Counted from the stretch's first letter, positions 1 to 10,264 are shown. The stretch is DNA of 64,000 nt from Anaspis maculata (GCA_949128115.1 OX421966.1:57347416-57411415), one strand, 5' to 3'. Notes: generated by a model from the letters alone, not told the origin. Numbers and translations are program-made.

Positions 1-2610
1 CACAACAGGGCTGAAGGTTTCTGTGTAATCAATACCCTCTTTCTGTGAGCATTCTTTTATGACTAATCGAGCCTTATATCGATCAATGGTCCCGTCTGGG
101 CGACGCTTGATCCGATATACCCATCGATTGCCAATTATTTTTCTGTCGGTCGGTTTTTCAACCAATTTCCACGTTTCATGGTTTTGCAGAGAGCTCATTT
201 CTTCGTGCATAGCTTCCTGCCAATGCTGAGAATCACTCGATGCCATTGCTTCGCCAAAAGTGAGCGGCTCACTTGCAGCTAACATTGCGACAGGTACACC
301 ATAAAAATCAGGCCTCTTCAATTTATTGCGATCTCGCAGACGTCGAACATCTTCGGGGGACTTTTCCTCTTGTTCCGGCGTTTGTTTAGCCTCGGGCTCT
401 GCATTTGTAATATCATTTTCATGATTTGGTGACGGTTCATTAACAACGGGCGTCTCGGTGGCTGCCAGGCGCTCTTGTTTGAAAATGACGTCACGACTCA
501 CAATAATTTCATGACTCTCTGGAATCCAGACACGAAATCCCTCGATGCCTTCAAGGTAGCCCACAATATATCCTTTTAGTGCCTTTTTGTCCAATTTGCG
601 CCGTTTTTCTTTGGGCACATGTACAAAGCATTCTGTACCGAATACTTTCAATTTGTTCAGGACCGGCTTCTTATTAAACCAAAGTTCAAACGGGGTTTTA
701 TTCGGAACTTTTGTTGGTCCAGTCCGATTTAAAATGTAAACAGCTGTGTTTACGGCCTCTGCCCATAAAAATTGAGGTAGGTCTGGTTTCGAATAGAGCA
801 TGGAACGTGCCGCTTCCATTAATGTCCGATTTTCGCGTTCAACCGTACCATTTTGTTCGGGTACATGGGCCACAGTTACTGTATGTTTTATTCCCCTTTT
901 ATCCAGAAACGAGGCGACGTCCTTGTTTACATATTCACCTCCGCCGTCAGTACGAAGTTCTTTAATGTCCTCTCCGAAACGCGCTCGCACTTCCGCGCAG
1001 AAACTCTCGAGTTTCTCTTTCACCTCCGATTTTTTGTTCAGAAAATATACTTTTCGATATGCACTGAAATCGTCTTTAAAAAGTACATAATATCGCTTTT
1101 TGCCAGGCGATTGTACACTCATGGGACCGCAAACGTCTGAGTGAACCAATTCGCGCGGTTTGGTAGCACGATCGAGTCTTTCACTGAAACTTTGTCTGTG
1201 GTGTTTTCCGAAAACGCAACCGTCACAAAATTCATTGTCCATGGTCACCTCGATTCCCTTTTCTTTCAGGAATTGTTTTACATGACGTTTATTTTGGTGT
1301 CCGAGACGTTCATGCCACAGCTGCAACGTTTCCGCGGAATGTGCAACACAAAAAGTCTTTGGCAGAACTACACGTAAAAGAATCCGATAAAGATTGTTTG
1401 CCTCCATGCCCGTAGCGACAATCTTGTTATCTCTCATGAAAACGCATCGTTTTCCATTGTTGCTCAGAACGAAATCGACGCCTTTTTTCGCTGCAACCTT
1501 GACCGAGAAGAGATTCCTTTTCATTTCCGGGGTGTAGAGCACGTCGTACATGACTCCTGGTAACCATTCTCCTTCCACGAATGTTTCGATTTTGATATTT
1601 CCTCGGCCTAAAGCAGCCACTTTAGCACCATTGCCGACTTGAATCATAACTGGTTCTTTGAACTCGATATATTCATCAAAATAGTCGCGCTGATTGGAAA
1701 TATGTTCCGATGCACCAGAGTCGATGAACCAATATGACGTGTCACAGTCCAGAGCCGTGCTTCCGACAAAGGCTTGCTCTTGGCGCAAACCACCGCCTTC
1801 GGATTTCGGAAAGTTTTTCTTTTTCACGTGACAGTTTTTCATCAGATGGGTTTTCGAACCGCACGAAAAACATCCAGGACAGTTTCTTTGCAAATGGTCC
1901 TTTTTGCCGCACGTGAAGCAACCAGATTGCTTTTTCTGCCACTTGGCCGTCGGCTTCTTGGCACCTTTGCCTAGGTTCAACTTCGATAGTAAGGCCACTG
2001 TTGATGCCTCGTCGTCACTTTCTTGTTTCTGCAATCGTAGCTCTTCGGTCAATAAACGCGTTGTTAAATTGGCCAGCGTCCTATTCGCTACTTCGGTGGA
2101 ATCCCATGCACTGTGGAAGTAATTAAACTTCGATGGCAACGTCGATAGTATTCTTGTCATCAGCATGGACTCCGGGATTGGACCTCCAAGCTTCTTCATC
2201 TTGAGGAACAACTGTTCCAGTTGCGAAATATGTTGAGCGATGCCGCCTTCGGAACTCCACTTGAAATCGAAGAACTTCTTTTGGACCAGTGACAAACTTT
2301 CGTCAGACTTCAAATCATAGACACTGTGCAGCTTATCCCACATGTCTTTCGCAGTTTCACAACTCATCAGCAGTTGCAAAGGCTTGGATTCAACAGTCGT
2401 GACGAACAGTTTTCTTGCTACTTTATCCAACCTGATCCACTTCTTCAGTTGGTTGTCATAGTCGGCAGAACCAGTCACCGGTTTTGCCGTAGTTCCGTTG
2501 CAAATCTCCAACGCATTTTCGCCGTCCAACAGCGTTTGCACAACAAACTGCCACTGCGGCCAGTTGTCTGCATCCCGCAGTTTCTCAATTCGTGGTTTAT
2601 CGATATCCAT
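1..2610 (-). CDS. Ty1/copia gag-pol polyprotein, 5' part, runs off the window
   Basis: The minus-strand frame starts at the ATG complementary to 2608-2610. I translated it in segments and found it open for 870 codons to base 1, with no stop, so it is truncated only by the window. Domains in order: a Copia-type Gag (residues about 1-225); two CX2CX4HX4C zinc knuckles, the first at residue 231; a protease with DSGAS (Asp297); a GAG-pre-integrase HHCC zinc-binding region (about 430-480); an integrase core with catalytic Asp492, Asp555 and Glu591 (35 residues between the last two); and the start of the RVT_2 reverse transcriptase (RWVYRIK at about 829, then the KARLV motif). In copia elements this polyprotein makes the particle, cuts itself, copies the RNA and integrates the cDNA. 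The 5' LTR and primer site lie just upstream. Open frame and canonical catalytic residues suggest a young, possibly functional copy. Confidence 0.95.
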   Translation of the reverse strand, partial: MDIDKPRIEKLRDADNWPQWQFVVQTLLDGENALEICNGTTAKPVTGSADYDNQLKKWIRLDKVARKLFVTTVESKPLQLLMSCETAKDMWDKLHSVYDLKSDESLSLVQKKFFDFKWSSEGGIAQHISQLEQLFLKMKKLGGPIPESMLMTRILSTLPSKFNYFHSAWDSTEVANRTLANLTTRLLTEELRLQKQESDDEASTVALLSKLNLGKGAKKPTAKWQKKQSGCFTCGKKDHLQRNCPGCFSCGSKTHLMKNCHVKKKNFPKSEGGGLRQEQAFVGSTALDCDTSYWFIDSGASEHISNQRDYFDEYIEFKEPVMIQVGNGAKVAALGRGNIKIETFVEGEWLPGVMYDVLYTPEMKRNLFSVKVAAKKGVDFVLSNNGKRCVFMRDNKIVATGMEANNLYRILLRVVLPKTFCVAHSAETLQLWHERLGHQNKRHVKQFLKEKGIEVTMDNEFCDGCVFGKHHRQSFSERLDRATKPRELVHSDVCGPMSVQSPGKKRYYVLFKDDFSAYRKVYFLNKKSEVKEKLESFCAEVRARFGEDIKELRTDGGGEYVNKDVASFLDKRGIKHTVTVAHVPEQNGTVERENRTLMEAARSMLYSKPDLPQFLWAEAVNTAVYILNRTGPTKVPNKTPFELWFNKKPVLNKLKVFGTECFVHVPKEKRRKLDKKALKGYIVGYLEGIEGFRVWIPESHEIIVSRDVIFKQERLAATETPVVNEPSPNHENDITNAEPEAKQTPEQEEKSPEDVRRLRDRNKLKRPDFYGVPVAMLAASEPLTFGEAMASSDSQHWQEAMHEEMSSLQNHETWKLVEKPTDRKIIGNRWVYRIKRRPDGTIDRYKARLVIKECSQKEGIDYTETFSPVV

Positions 2611-2793
2611 TTTATCGATGCGCGTTAAACAGACTTCACGACACACTGTCTGAATCTTTCACGTTTAACCGTCCACGACTAGACAACTACGCGTTACTTT
2701 TCAATCGTACGCACTTTCAAAAACTCAAGTCTTTAGGTCAAGCATCCCTTGGTCAAGCATCCCCTGGGTCAAGCATCCCCTGGGCCCATAACC
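2611..2793 (-). other. copia leader with primer binding site and triple short repeat
   Basis: This is the untranslated leader between LTR and gag start. Bases 2779-2793 read, on the minus strand, GGTTATGGGCCCAGG directly after the LTR end. This matches the internal (anticodon-arm) sequence of initiator tRNA-Met used as primer by Drosophila copia, which is primed by a tRNA half rather than by the 3' end. A 15-16 bp unit (GGTCAAGCATCCC plus 2-3 variable bases, plus-strand reading) is repeated three times from 2736 to about 2782. It could be a packaging or dimerisation element; that is inference. Confidence 0.75.
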
Positions 2794-3107
2794 TGTTGAT
2801 GTAATGAGGGTGGATTCCGCAGGGTTGATTAAGCAAGACCAGTAGTTTTGATTAAGCGATTTAATAATTGAACAATACTTGCTGCCATGGAGTTTGGCGT
2901 GTGACTGCTCTGCTACAAAAGTTCTAAGCCTAAAACAGTGTATAAAAATACCAATACATATATGAAATCATCGGCTATGAAACTGAGCCGGGAGCACGAA
3001 CCGTGCATTCGATCCGGCACTAAAACATACTAAAAACATACTAAAAGAATGGCTTGGCGGCGGGCGCCAATGCTGCTAATAGAGTTAATATTTTAATATT
3101 CTCAACA
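2794..3107 (-). repeat. 5' LTR of the copia element (314 bp)
   Basis: On the minus strand the segment begins TGTTGAG at 3107 and ends ATCAACA at 2794, giving the six-base inverted ends TGTTGA/TCAACA typical of copia LTRs. The primer binding site follows immediately. The next plus-strand bases (from 3108) belong to a local palindromic repeat, so 3107/3108 is the insertion junction. The matching 3' LTR lies outside the window, so LTR-LTR divergence and the target duplication cannot be scored. Confidence 0.8.
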
Positions 3108-3800
3108 GTACCGTCAACCCCCTAGCCCCAAGCCACCCTTAGTATTTTTTTTTTCAAATAACACTCTATGGCTTGTGGGGGCTCGTTGGAAAGCTTGTCA
3201 AAAACTCTATTCAGATCTACCATTGAAAATTGAAGCGGACGCTTCACCATGAAGTCACCACCACAAGCCATAGGGTGCCATTTGAAAAAAAATACTAAGG
3301 GTGGCTTGGGGTTAGGGGGTTGACGGTAGAACATGACACGTGTCATGAAAAAACGGCTTACCGTTTTAAGAAATCGACCTGTTCGAGTGTTTTCTTTCTG
3401 AAAAAATATGGTAAGAAATTATGAAATTTGATCCGGACTGTTGAGTGAAACTGGGGTTCCTCAAAACTTCATGGTGAAGCGTCTGATCTAATTTTCAATA
3501 GCAGATCTGGATAGAGTTTTTGACAAGCTTTCCAACGAGCCCCCACAAGCCATAGGGTGCCATTAAAAAAAAATACTAAGGGTGGCTTGGGGTTAGGGGG
3601 TTGACGATAGAACATGACACGTGTCATAAAAAAACGGCTTACCGGTTTTTAGAAATCGACCTGTTCGAGCGTTTTTTCCGAAATAAATATGGAAAAAATT
3701 ATGAATTTTATTCCGGACTATTAAGTAAAACTGGGGTTCTTCAAAACTTCATGGTGAAGCGTCCGATCTAATTTTCAATGGTAAATCTGAATAGAGTTTG
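3108..3800. repeat. palindromic and tandem repeat region interrupted by the copia
   Basis: Bases 3111-3254 recur in inverted orientation around 3262-3330 and 3467-3620. A roughly 282-bp direct repeat starts at about 3262 and again at about 3544, each unit holding CACAAGCCATAGGGTGCC and AAATCGACCTGTTCGAG. The last motif also occurs inside the palindrome at 40,884-41,968, so this may be a distant relative of those foldback elements. No coding potential is visible. Confidence 0.75.
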
Positions 3801-4370
3801 CCCAGTATCTGATGGGGCATGAATTTACGCTAGCCACTGACCATAAACCCTTCGTATATTCATTTGGTGACAAGAAAGGAATTCCAGCTATGGCAGCTGG
3901 CAGATTGCAACGTTGGGCAATTTACATCTACGATTTCAATTTTGATATTCAATATATAAAAGGGGAGCTGAATACTAGCGCAGATCGTTCATCTAGACTT
4001 CCAATAAACGAAGTGAACCAAGAAGAGGAGGACCAAGATTATAGTTACATAAATTTCATTTATGATCAATGTGATCTACCAGTCACGGCGACAGAGATCA
4101 AAGAAGCCACAGCTGAAGACCCAGTATTAGGAAAAGTGCTTGAATCTATGAAAAATAATTGGACAAAGAATTGCGATGACGGTGACACCTACAAAGATTT
4201 CATCAACAGAAAAAATGAACTAACGATTGAAAAAGACATCGTAATGTGGGGCTACCGAGTCATGCAGTCATAACGGCGAAATTTCGCAAAACTCTTCAGA
4301 ACGAGCTTCATAGCTCACATCAGGGCATTAGACGTTAACAAAACGTTAGACCTAGGAGAGATTTTCAACC
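3800..4370 (+). pseudogene. Ty3/gypsy RNase H - integrase fragment
   Basis: The frame 3812-4273 encodes the end of a gypsy RNase H (TDHKPFVYSFGDKKGIPAM) followed by the connection region to integrase (LQRWAIYIYDFNFDIQYIKG; the usual ADxLSR is ADRSSR here). A frame break near 4258 moves the continuation, VITAKFRKTLQNELHSSHQG, into another frame; this is the start of the integrase HHCC zinc finger. Nothing of RT precedes it: the sequence before 3800 is the unrelated repeat. The closest relative in the window is the pol remnant at 35.4-37.3 kb, which shares almost every motif in order. It is a dead fragment. Confidence 0.85.
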
Positions 4371-4789
4371 CCCTCACCGATATTTAGAGTGAGATGTTAT
4401 TTTTTTTATATAAGACGTATCAGTTAAGATGTGTTACAAATTTGTATCAAGTATTTGTATCAAGTTCTTATTTTGTTTTAACATTGTCTGACCACTTGTG
4501 TGTGATGTATGTGAATCATTTATAACTCCCGCCTTAGATCACTTGGAAACCAATAGCGTTGATGCGGCGCATCGATTGGAACGTGGCGCGCGCATCTTTT
4601 TCTTATTGATTCGACTGAGGCAATCTGGCACTCTTCCATTACTGTTCTAACTGTTGTATACGTTACATGTGATATATCCAATATACACTCCCTATTTGTT
4701 ACATCCGAGTTTTATTCTGCCATCCTATTTTATATCACGGAGATATATTATCAACCAATGCGTCACATTCCTGCAGCAAGGTCCTAAAG
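4371..4789. other. non-coding gap, possibly a decayed LTR
   Basis: AT-rich sequence between the gypsy fragment and the BEL/Pao remnant. TGTTACAAATTTG at about 4433 could be an LTR start, but I cannot pair it with a second copy, so the identity stays open. No gene is seen. Confidence 0.3.
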
Positions 4790-6630
4790 AAAGGTTGAAA
4801 ACAATTTAGCGACTGAAATTATGCGAAAACTGTTTCCGAGACAGTTACGTCGCAAGCAATTGCAAGTCAGAATCGAAATGTAAAAGCTGCAATGCAGAGC
4901 ATGACACTTTATTACACAAGTTCAAACAACCTGTTGAACCTGCTACAAACTCACAGGACTCAGTGTCCCTGAATTTATATTGCTATGTCAACACGCCGAA
5001 ATCAGGCATCCTGTCCACGGCAGTGGTGTTGATCAAGGACAGATACAGTAGGTATCAAGAATGTCGAGCATTTCTTGATGCCGGTTCTATGAACCATTCC
5101 ATTAGTGCACACATGTGGAGGTATCAACCAGTTAGCGAGTAGCGTAAATTATTCCACCCGAACTACAATAAAATCAAAACACAACCACTATTCGGTGGAC
5201 ATCAATTGTTTAGTGCTGGATAGAATAACGGAAATCCGTTAGCACTATAGATCTCTCAAAGTTGATTATTTCGGACAACATCAAGCCTGCTGATCCGCGA
5301 TTCAACGAATCAGGGCCTATCGATTTGCTAATCGGGGCTGAATTATTTTCATTGTTGCTGTGCATTGGCCAAATCCAATTAGTGCCAGGCCAGCCTCACT
5401 TTAAAAAAACCCATCTTGGTTGGATTGTTGGCGGTGCTTTAGACGTACCTAGTCGTAAAGCAACGTCTTTGTGTGTTTTCTCTCAAGACCTTCATGAGCA
5501 GGTGAACAAGTTCCTGAATATTGAGGACATCAGGGTCGATGCTGATAAGCTTCCACCAGAAGAAAGACAATGCGAAACACATTTCGCAAAAACAATTACT
5601 CAAGTCACACAAGGGCGGTTTATTGCACGACTTCCATTCAAAACCGGTCCACCAGACTTGGGAGGTTCCTTTGGCGGTGCCATAAAACGGAAAAAAAAAA
5701 ACAACAAATTCAACAAACAACCGAAATTGAAAGAAGAGTATTCAAATTTTATAACCGAGTACTTGGAGTTGAATCATAAATATGGAAATTGTGGAAGATC
5801 CCAGCCTGAATTTGGAAAACTCGTGTTACCTGCCACATCACGCAGTGTTCAAACAATCGAGTAGCACAACAAAGCTTAGGGTCGTTTTTGCTGCTTCATT
5901 TGTTACATCAAACAAGAGAAGTTCAAATGACAATTTAATGGCGGGTCTAGTTATTCAAGATGATCTTTTCTCGATTTTGGCGAGATTCAGAACTCACTGT
6001 AATGTTCTCACAGCCAGATTATCAGCGAATTCTGTGGCGAAATAATTCCGACGAAGAATTAAAAACATACAGATTAACAACACTAACTTACGGTACAAAA
6101 CCGGCAAGTTTTATTGCAACTCCGTTGATTATTCGAGCTAGCGTCGCAAAATTAAAACGTTAACCTTTTGGCTTGCTCCATAATACAGCGAGATTATTAC
6201 ATGGATCACCTGCTGACGGGTGCGGAAACCATCTCTGAGTTGTCTGCGATCCGTGAAGGAGTATCCTCCAGTCTAAGAGAAGGTTATTTCAACTTGCGCA
6301 AATGGGCTTCGAATGCACCCGAAGCGCTGTCAAGTTCAAACAACGATTATAATCATGATCAAAATCATCTCGTAAATCTCAACGACGATGACGCAACGAA
6401 AACCCTTGGGTTATATTATTATGGGATCCAAAAGGCAATTCTTTGAGATTCGATGTGAAGCCAATCGACCTAAAATCAAAGGTGACTAAGCGATCAATTC
6501 TATCGTCAGTTGCGAAAAGATTTGATTCACTGGGACTCATCAGTCCAGTCATGCTGAGGGCAAAAATATAATTGTAAAGGCTTTGGACTATAGAAAATAG
6601 CATGGTATGAATCAGTACCACAAAACATTT
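4790..6630 (+). pseudogene. decayed BEL/Pao retrotransposon (gag end, protease, RT)
   Basis: Family-typical pieces appear in order but in changing frames. There is a Cys/His cluster of the gag end (4,830-4,920), a protease with the motif LSTAVVLIKD and then CRAFLDAGSMNHSI (5,020-5,110), and the post-protease segment IDLLIGAELF...GWIVGG inside the open stretch 5262-5864. RT follows with YLPHHAVFKQSSSTTKLRVVF and QDDLFSILARFRTH (5782-6045), then RDYYMDHLLTGAE and NLRKWASN (6168-6446). The RT catalytic YxDD box reads YMDH (6198-6209), so the second aspartate is lost. Internal stops, frame breaks and an internal deletion in RT show it is inactive. The frame continues recognisably to about 6590 (SILSSVAKRFDSLGLISPV), after which homology fades. 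Confidence 0.88.
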
Positions 6631-8105
6631 TTTGCACTTGGGTCGACTTCGTGAAAGATTATGGACTCACGACTAAAGACTAGATACTTAACTATGGACT
6701 AAGTTGTTAATAGTTGGCGCTGGGATAATCAAGACCCATTTACTTGGAATCTTGACGTATAATGGAATGAGTCCCTGAAACGAGAAACGACGGATATGGA
6801 AGCCGACTGATACAGGGCCGTGAACCTAGTAGATTCGGTGGCGTTTGAGACAACAGATTTTTTGTATTACAGGAACGATCCAAGGCATTTAATGCTGAAC
6901 TAGCGCGGAACTTCTACAACTAAAACTCAGGACAAAGGCAACTACAATAAAGAATCACTCAACAAATGATGGCATCAAGGAATCTATCAACAAGCATCGA
7001 CTGGGCAACGAGAACAGAAAAATTGTGCTTGAAGCCAAAAAAAAACAACAGATTTTTCAGTCGAATTGACTGATCGTTACACTACTCACTCTGTTTTTCA
7101 AATCAGAACTCTGAGCAGCAGAACTAACAGCCAATTCCTCACACAGAACTCTGAACATCATTTAACCCTAATCGCCCCGTATATTATTCTTTACTCTCAA
7201 CATATTTATTTCGAAAGACGTAAAAAAGGCCCTGCGTCTGGCGTCGAATAGAAATATCCGCATTCCCAACTGCTACACTCCCGCTTTCCGCTATACTCTT
7301 CTCCCGTGCCTACTCCTTTCTCTTTCCCGCCAGCTGGCTGCGTTTTATGGAGACAGGTCGGGTTTTAACCTGAATCTACATCTATGAAATCCCCCCATGC
7401 TTTAGGAAACGGAAAAAGGGGTGTCTGAGGGCGAAGAAGAGACGGGAGTGGGTGGGAGGAAGGGAGTGAGGTTGAAAGGTGAAATAGATGGTAGTATACT
7501 CGAAATTCGGAAGGAGATGAGGTATGGGCGGCTGAGGTGGTGGTGCGCGAGCAAGTGAGAAAGAAGGAAATGTGCTTTGCCCTCGCGAAACTTCGGGGGA
7601 GGAGGGGGTGGGGAATTTAGGGGGGTTGGAGCTGTTCCTCGTTTTAAAGGAGGATTCAAGCCGCCCTCGCGCACACACACATACAATCCGAAAAGCTGCA
7701 CATCCGGTTCCTGTGTGAAAACGGCGCGCAAAAGACAAATCACTGGGTGTAAGGAGAATGTCAGACGGCAAATTATTCAGATGCTGCGAGATTTTCGCAC
7801 TCGATTCTTCGGGTAGGTATATACGTAAAAAGTGTTCTAGTAAAATAAATGCCGAGTTATTGTCGCTGCTTGCGAATCACGTCAGGTGGGGTGGTAGGTA
7901 GTTGTCAGCTTCAATTTCATTTTGTGACGTAGCAAATATTTTTGGGGCCAAATAAATGAATAAATGTATTGGATTGGTCGAGAGATTGGTAGTGACGTCC
8001 CTAAGTCGTCAAAAGATGTCCAAATTGTTAGTTTGGTGGTCACTGTATTTCCTCCGACTACTTTCAAAAGTTGACTTTTAAGCGTTCGAGAAAGCGGCAG
8101 CAGCG
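6631..8105. other. intergenic stretch without a recognisable gene
   Basis: The first few hundred bases may be the decayed end of the BEL/Pao element. 7380-7700 is purine-skewed (G-rich plus strand), which gives spurious long frames on the opposite strand rich in Pro and Ser. I see no domain or convincing gene here. Confidence 0.5.
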
Positions 8106-8345
8106 ATGTCTTCGATAGAAAATATGGCTACATCAGGACTTACGGCGAACAAAATGGTCATCAAAGAAATGAAATTCTGTCACGTGTGCGAAGCAATGTG
8201 TTTTGAAATCCATCCTTTGCCATGAGACCACACGTTTTGTAAAGTATGCGTCCTGTTCATGTTTACAATTATTTTTTTCTAAGTTGGACCGGGATGTTCT
8301 CACTGCCACAAGGTAAAAGCACAATTTACATGAAGTCCTCACTGT
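8106..8345 (+). pseudogene. RING-finger-like coding segment, most 5' unit, with stops
   Basis: A frame from ATG 8106 encodes 39 residues (a leader differing from all other units, then CHVCEAMCFEI) and stops at 8223-8225, where the other units have a Cys codon (TGC to TGA). The same frame continues with DHTFCKVCVLF, a second stop, and GCSHCHK, so the full C3HC4 spacing CX2C...CXHX2CX2C...CX2C is still readable. RING domains usually serve ubiquitin ligases. The unique N-terminus suggests this is the original 5' end of the gene from which the downstream units were amplified; that is inference. As it stands the copy is broken. Confidence 0.6.
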
Positions 8346-8368
8346 CAACGACATGGAGGAATGCATAA

Positions 8369-8730
8369 AGGCCGCTCTATATATAATTACGCAACGCAAC
8401 CGCAACGCAGAGCGCAGCTTTTCTGATTATGCCCGCTCTATGAAAATTCGCAACGCAACCGCAACGCAGCCGCAGCCGCAACGCAGGTTTCTGATTGGCT
8501 CGCAAGGTATCCGCAAAGCCATCGCAACGACGCGAAAGGCTTGCGAGCCAATCAGAAACCTGCGTTGCGGCTGCGGCTGCGTTGCGTAATTTCATAGAGC
8601 GGCCTTTAGCTCGCAAGCCTTTTGCGTCGTTGCGATGGCTTTGCGAATACTTTGCGAGCCAATCAGAAACGTTGCGCTCTGCGTTGCGGTTGCGTTGCAA
8701 TTGCTGCGAATTTTCATAGAGCGGGCATAA
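8369..8730. mobile_element. palindromic miniature element inserted in a RING unit
   Basis: Comparison with sibling RING units gives the empty site: they read GCATAATACACTC or GCATAAAACACTC here, while this one has 362 extra bases between two copies of GCATAA (8363-8368, 8725-8730). The ends are inverted (GGCCGCTCTAT left, ATAGAGCGGGC right). The interior consists of nested inverted repeats built from the GCAACGCAACC theme. A TAA target and GGCC-type ends would fit a PIF/Harbinger-derived MITE, but the superfamily is inference. No protein is encoded; the 138-residue minus-strand frame across it is an artefact of the repeat. Confidence 0.75.
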
Positions 8731-8837
8731 GACACTCATGCAACTGGCGCAAAAAAAAATTGAGTCGCTGAAGGAAGAGAACCAGAAACCCACAACAGTT
8801 CAAATATTGAGTTGAACTTATCGGTGTGCATTACAAC

Positions 8838-9077
8838 ATGGAATACGACCTGGTCAATCTGACCAATATCTTGGGAGAAGCTATTGAGACAAGTGACTTA
8901 CGTCACGTGTGCAAAATACTGTGTTTTGGAATCCAACGTTTGTCATGCGATCACATGTTCCTGTTCCTGTTTGCAATTACTTTTTTTCGAAGTTGGACTG
9001 AAATGCTCTTACTGCCACAAGGTGTAGGTACAATTCACGTGAAGTCGTCACAGACAAAGACATGGACGACTGCATAA
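8838..9077 (+). pseudogene. RING unit 1 of the array: in-frame deletion plus frameshift
   Basis: The start MEYDLVNLTNIL and the first pair CHVC (here HVCKILC) are kept, but a 15-nt deletion removes the five residues that in sister units read CGICV or similar, so two zinc ligands are missing. An extra T in the following poly-T tract shifts the frame before the last Cys pair. The unit at 18,198 shares the same deletion. It cannot fold as a RING finger. Confidence 0.6.
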
Positions 9078-9184
9078 TACACTCATGCAACTGGCGCAAA
9101 AAAACTTTGAGTCGCTAAAAAAAGCGAACCAGAAACTCACACCAGTTCAAATATAGAGTTGAACTCATCGATGTGCATTTCAAC

Positions 9185-9403
9185 ATGGAATACGACCTGG
9201 TCAATCTGACCAATATCTTGAAAGAAGCTATAGAGACAAGTGACTTATGTCACGTGTGCAAAGCAATGTGTTTTGAAATCCAACGTTTGCCATGCGATCA
9301 CATGTTTTGTGGAATATGCGTCCTGTTCCTGTTGGCAATTACTTTTTTCGAAGTTGGACTGAAATGCTCTCACCGCCACAAGGTGAAGGTACAATTAACG
9401 TGA
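9185..9403 (+). CDS. RING-like small ORF, array unit 2 (72 aa)
   Basis: An open frame from ATG to a stop shared by all units. Ligand pattern: CHVC, then CDHMFCGIC (CXHX2CX2C), then KCSHRH, where the last Cys is replaced by Arg. RING fingers recruit E2 enzymes in ubiquitin ligases, but with one ligand lost and no other domain, function is doubtful. The frame is kept over four neighbouring units with only missense changes, which fits either recent amplification or some selection. Transcription is unknown. Confidence 0.45.
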   Translation: MEYDLVNLTNILKEAIETSDLCHVCKAMCFEIQRLPCDHMFCGICVLFLLAITFFEVGLKCSHRHKVKVQLT

Positions 9404-9545
9404 AGTCGTCACAGGCAAATACATTGAGGACTGCATAAAACACTTATGCAACTGGCGCATAAAAATTTTGAGTCGCTGAAGAAAGTGAACCAGAAACTCC
9501 CACCAGATCAAATATAGAGTTGAACTCATCGGTGTGCATTACAAC

Positions 9546-9764
9546 ATGGAATACGACCTGGTCAATCTGACCAATATCTTGAAAGAAGCTATAGAGACAA
9601 GTGACTTCTGTCACGTGTGCAAAGCTATGTGTTTTGAAATCCAACGTTCGCCATGCGATCACATGTTTTGTGGAGGATGCGTCCTGATCCTGTTTGAAAT
9701 TACTTTTTTCGAAGTTGGACCGAAATGCCCCTACTGCCACAAAGTGGAGGTACAATTCACGTGA
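9546..9764 (+). CDS. RING-like small ORF, array unit 3 (72 aa), all eight ligands present
   Basis: The only array unit with a complete C3HC4-type set: CHVC at the N-terminal side, CDHMFCGGC in the middle, and KCPYC at the end, spaced as CX2C-X11-CXHX2CX2C-X17-CX2C. The frame starts at the ATG of MEYDLVNL and ends at the stop common to the array. If any unit makes a folded RING peptide, it is this one. Alternatively the frame is one exon of a spliced gene: AAG followed by GTGGAG just after the last Cys pair could act as a donor site. No promoter could be assigned. Confidence 0.5.
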   Translation: MEYDLVNLTNILKEAIETSDFCHVCKAMCFEIQRSPCDHMFCGGCVLILFEITFFEVGPKCPYCHKVEVQFT

Positions 9765-9903
9765 AGTCGTCACAGTATAAGACATGGACTGCATAAAACA
9801 CTCATGCAACTAGCGCAGAAAAACTTTGAGTCGCTAAAGAAAGCGAACCAGAAACTCACACCAGTTCAAATATAGAGTTGAACTCATCGATGTGCATTTC
9901 AAC

Positions 9904-10122
9904 ATGGAATACGACCTGGTCAATCTGACCAATATTTTGGAAGAAGCTATGGAGACAAGTAACTTCTGTCACGTGTGCAAAGCAATGTGTTTTGAAAGCC
10001 AACGTTTGCCATGCGATCACATGTTTTGTGGAGTATGCGTCCTGTTCCTGTTTGAAATTACTTTTTTCGAAGTTGGACTGAAATGCTCTTACTACCACAA
10101 GGTGAAGGTACAATTTACGTGA
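9904..10122 (+). CDS. RING-like small ORF, array unit 4 (72 aa)
   Basis: Same frame and length as its neighbours. Cys/His ligands CHVC and CDHMFCGVC are present; the last pair is KCSYYH, with the final Cys changed to Tyr. Differences from unit 3 are scattered substitutions, with no indel in the coding part. Possible function as for the other units; a decaying copy is the simpler reading. Confidence 0.42.
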   Translation: MEYDLVNLTNILEEAMETSNFCHVCKAMCFESQRLPCDHMFCGVCVLFLFEITFFEVGLKCSYYHKVKVQFT

Positions 10123-10264
10123 AGTCGTCACAGACTAAGACATGGAGGACTGCATAATACACTCATGCAACTGGCGCAGAAAAACTTTGAGTCGCTAGAG
10201 GAAGCGAACCAGAAACTCACACCAGTTCAAATATAGAGTTGAACTCATCGATGTGCATTTCAAC

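Noticed and set aside
2990..3030. GAACCGTGCATTCGATCC, resembling a tRNA T-arm in the copia LTR
   Set aside because: No acceptor, D or anticodon stem can be built around it.
7382..7771. Two overlapping minus-strand frames of 113 and 129 codons
   Set aside because: Purine-skewed sequence gives Pro/Ser-rich open frames; no start context, domain or paralogue.
8377..8793. 138-codon minus-strand frame rich in Arg and Ala
   Set aside because: It crosses the palindromic MITE and reads its GCAACGCAACC repeats.
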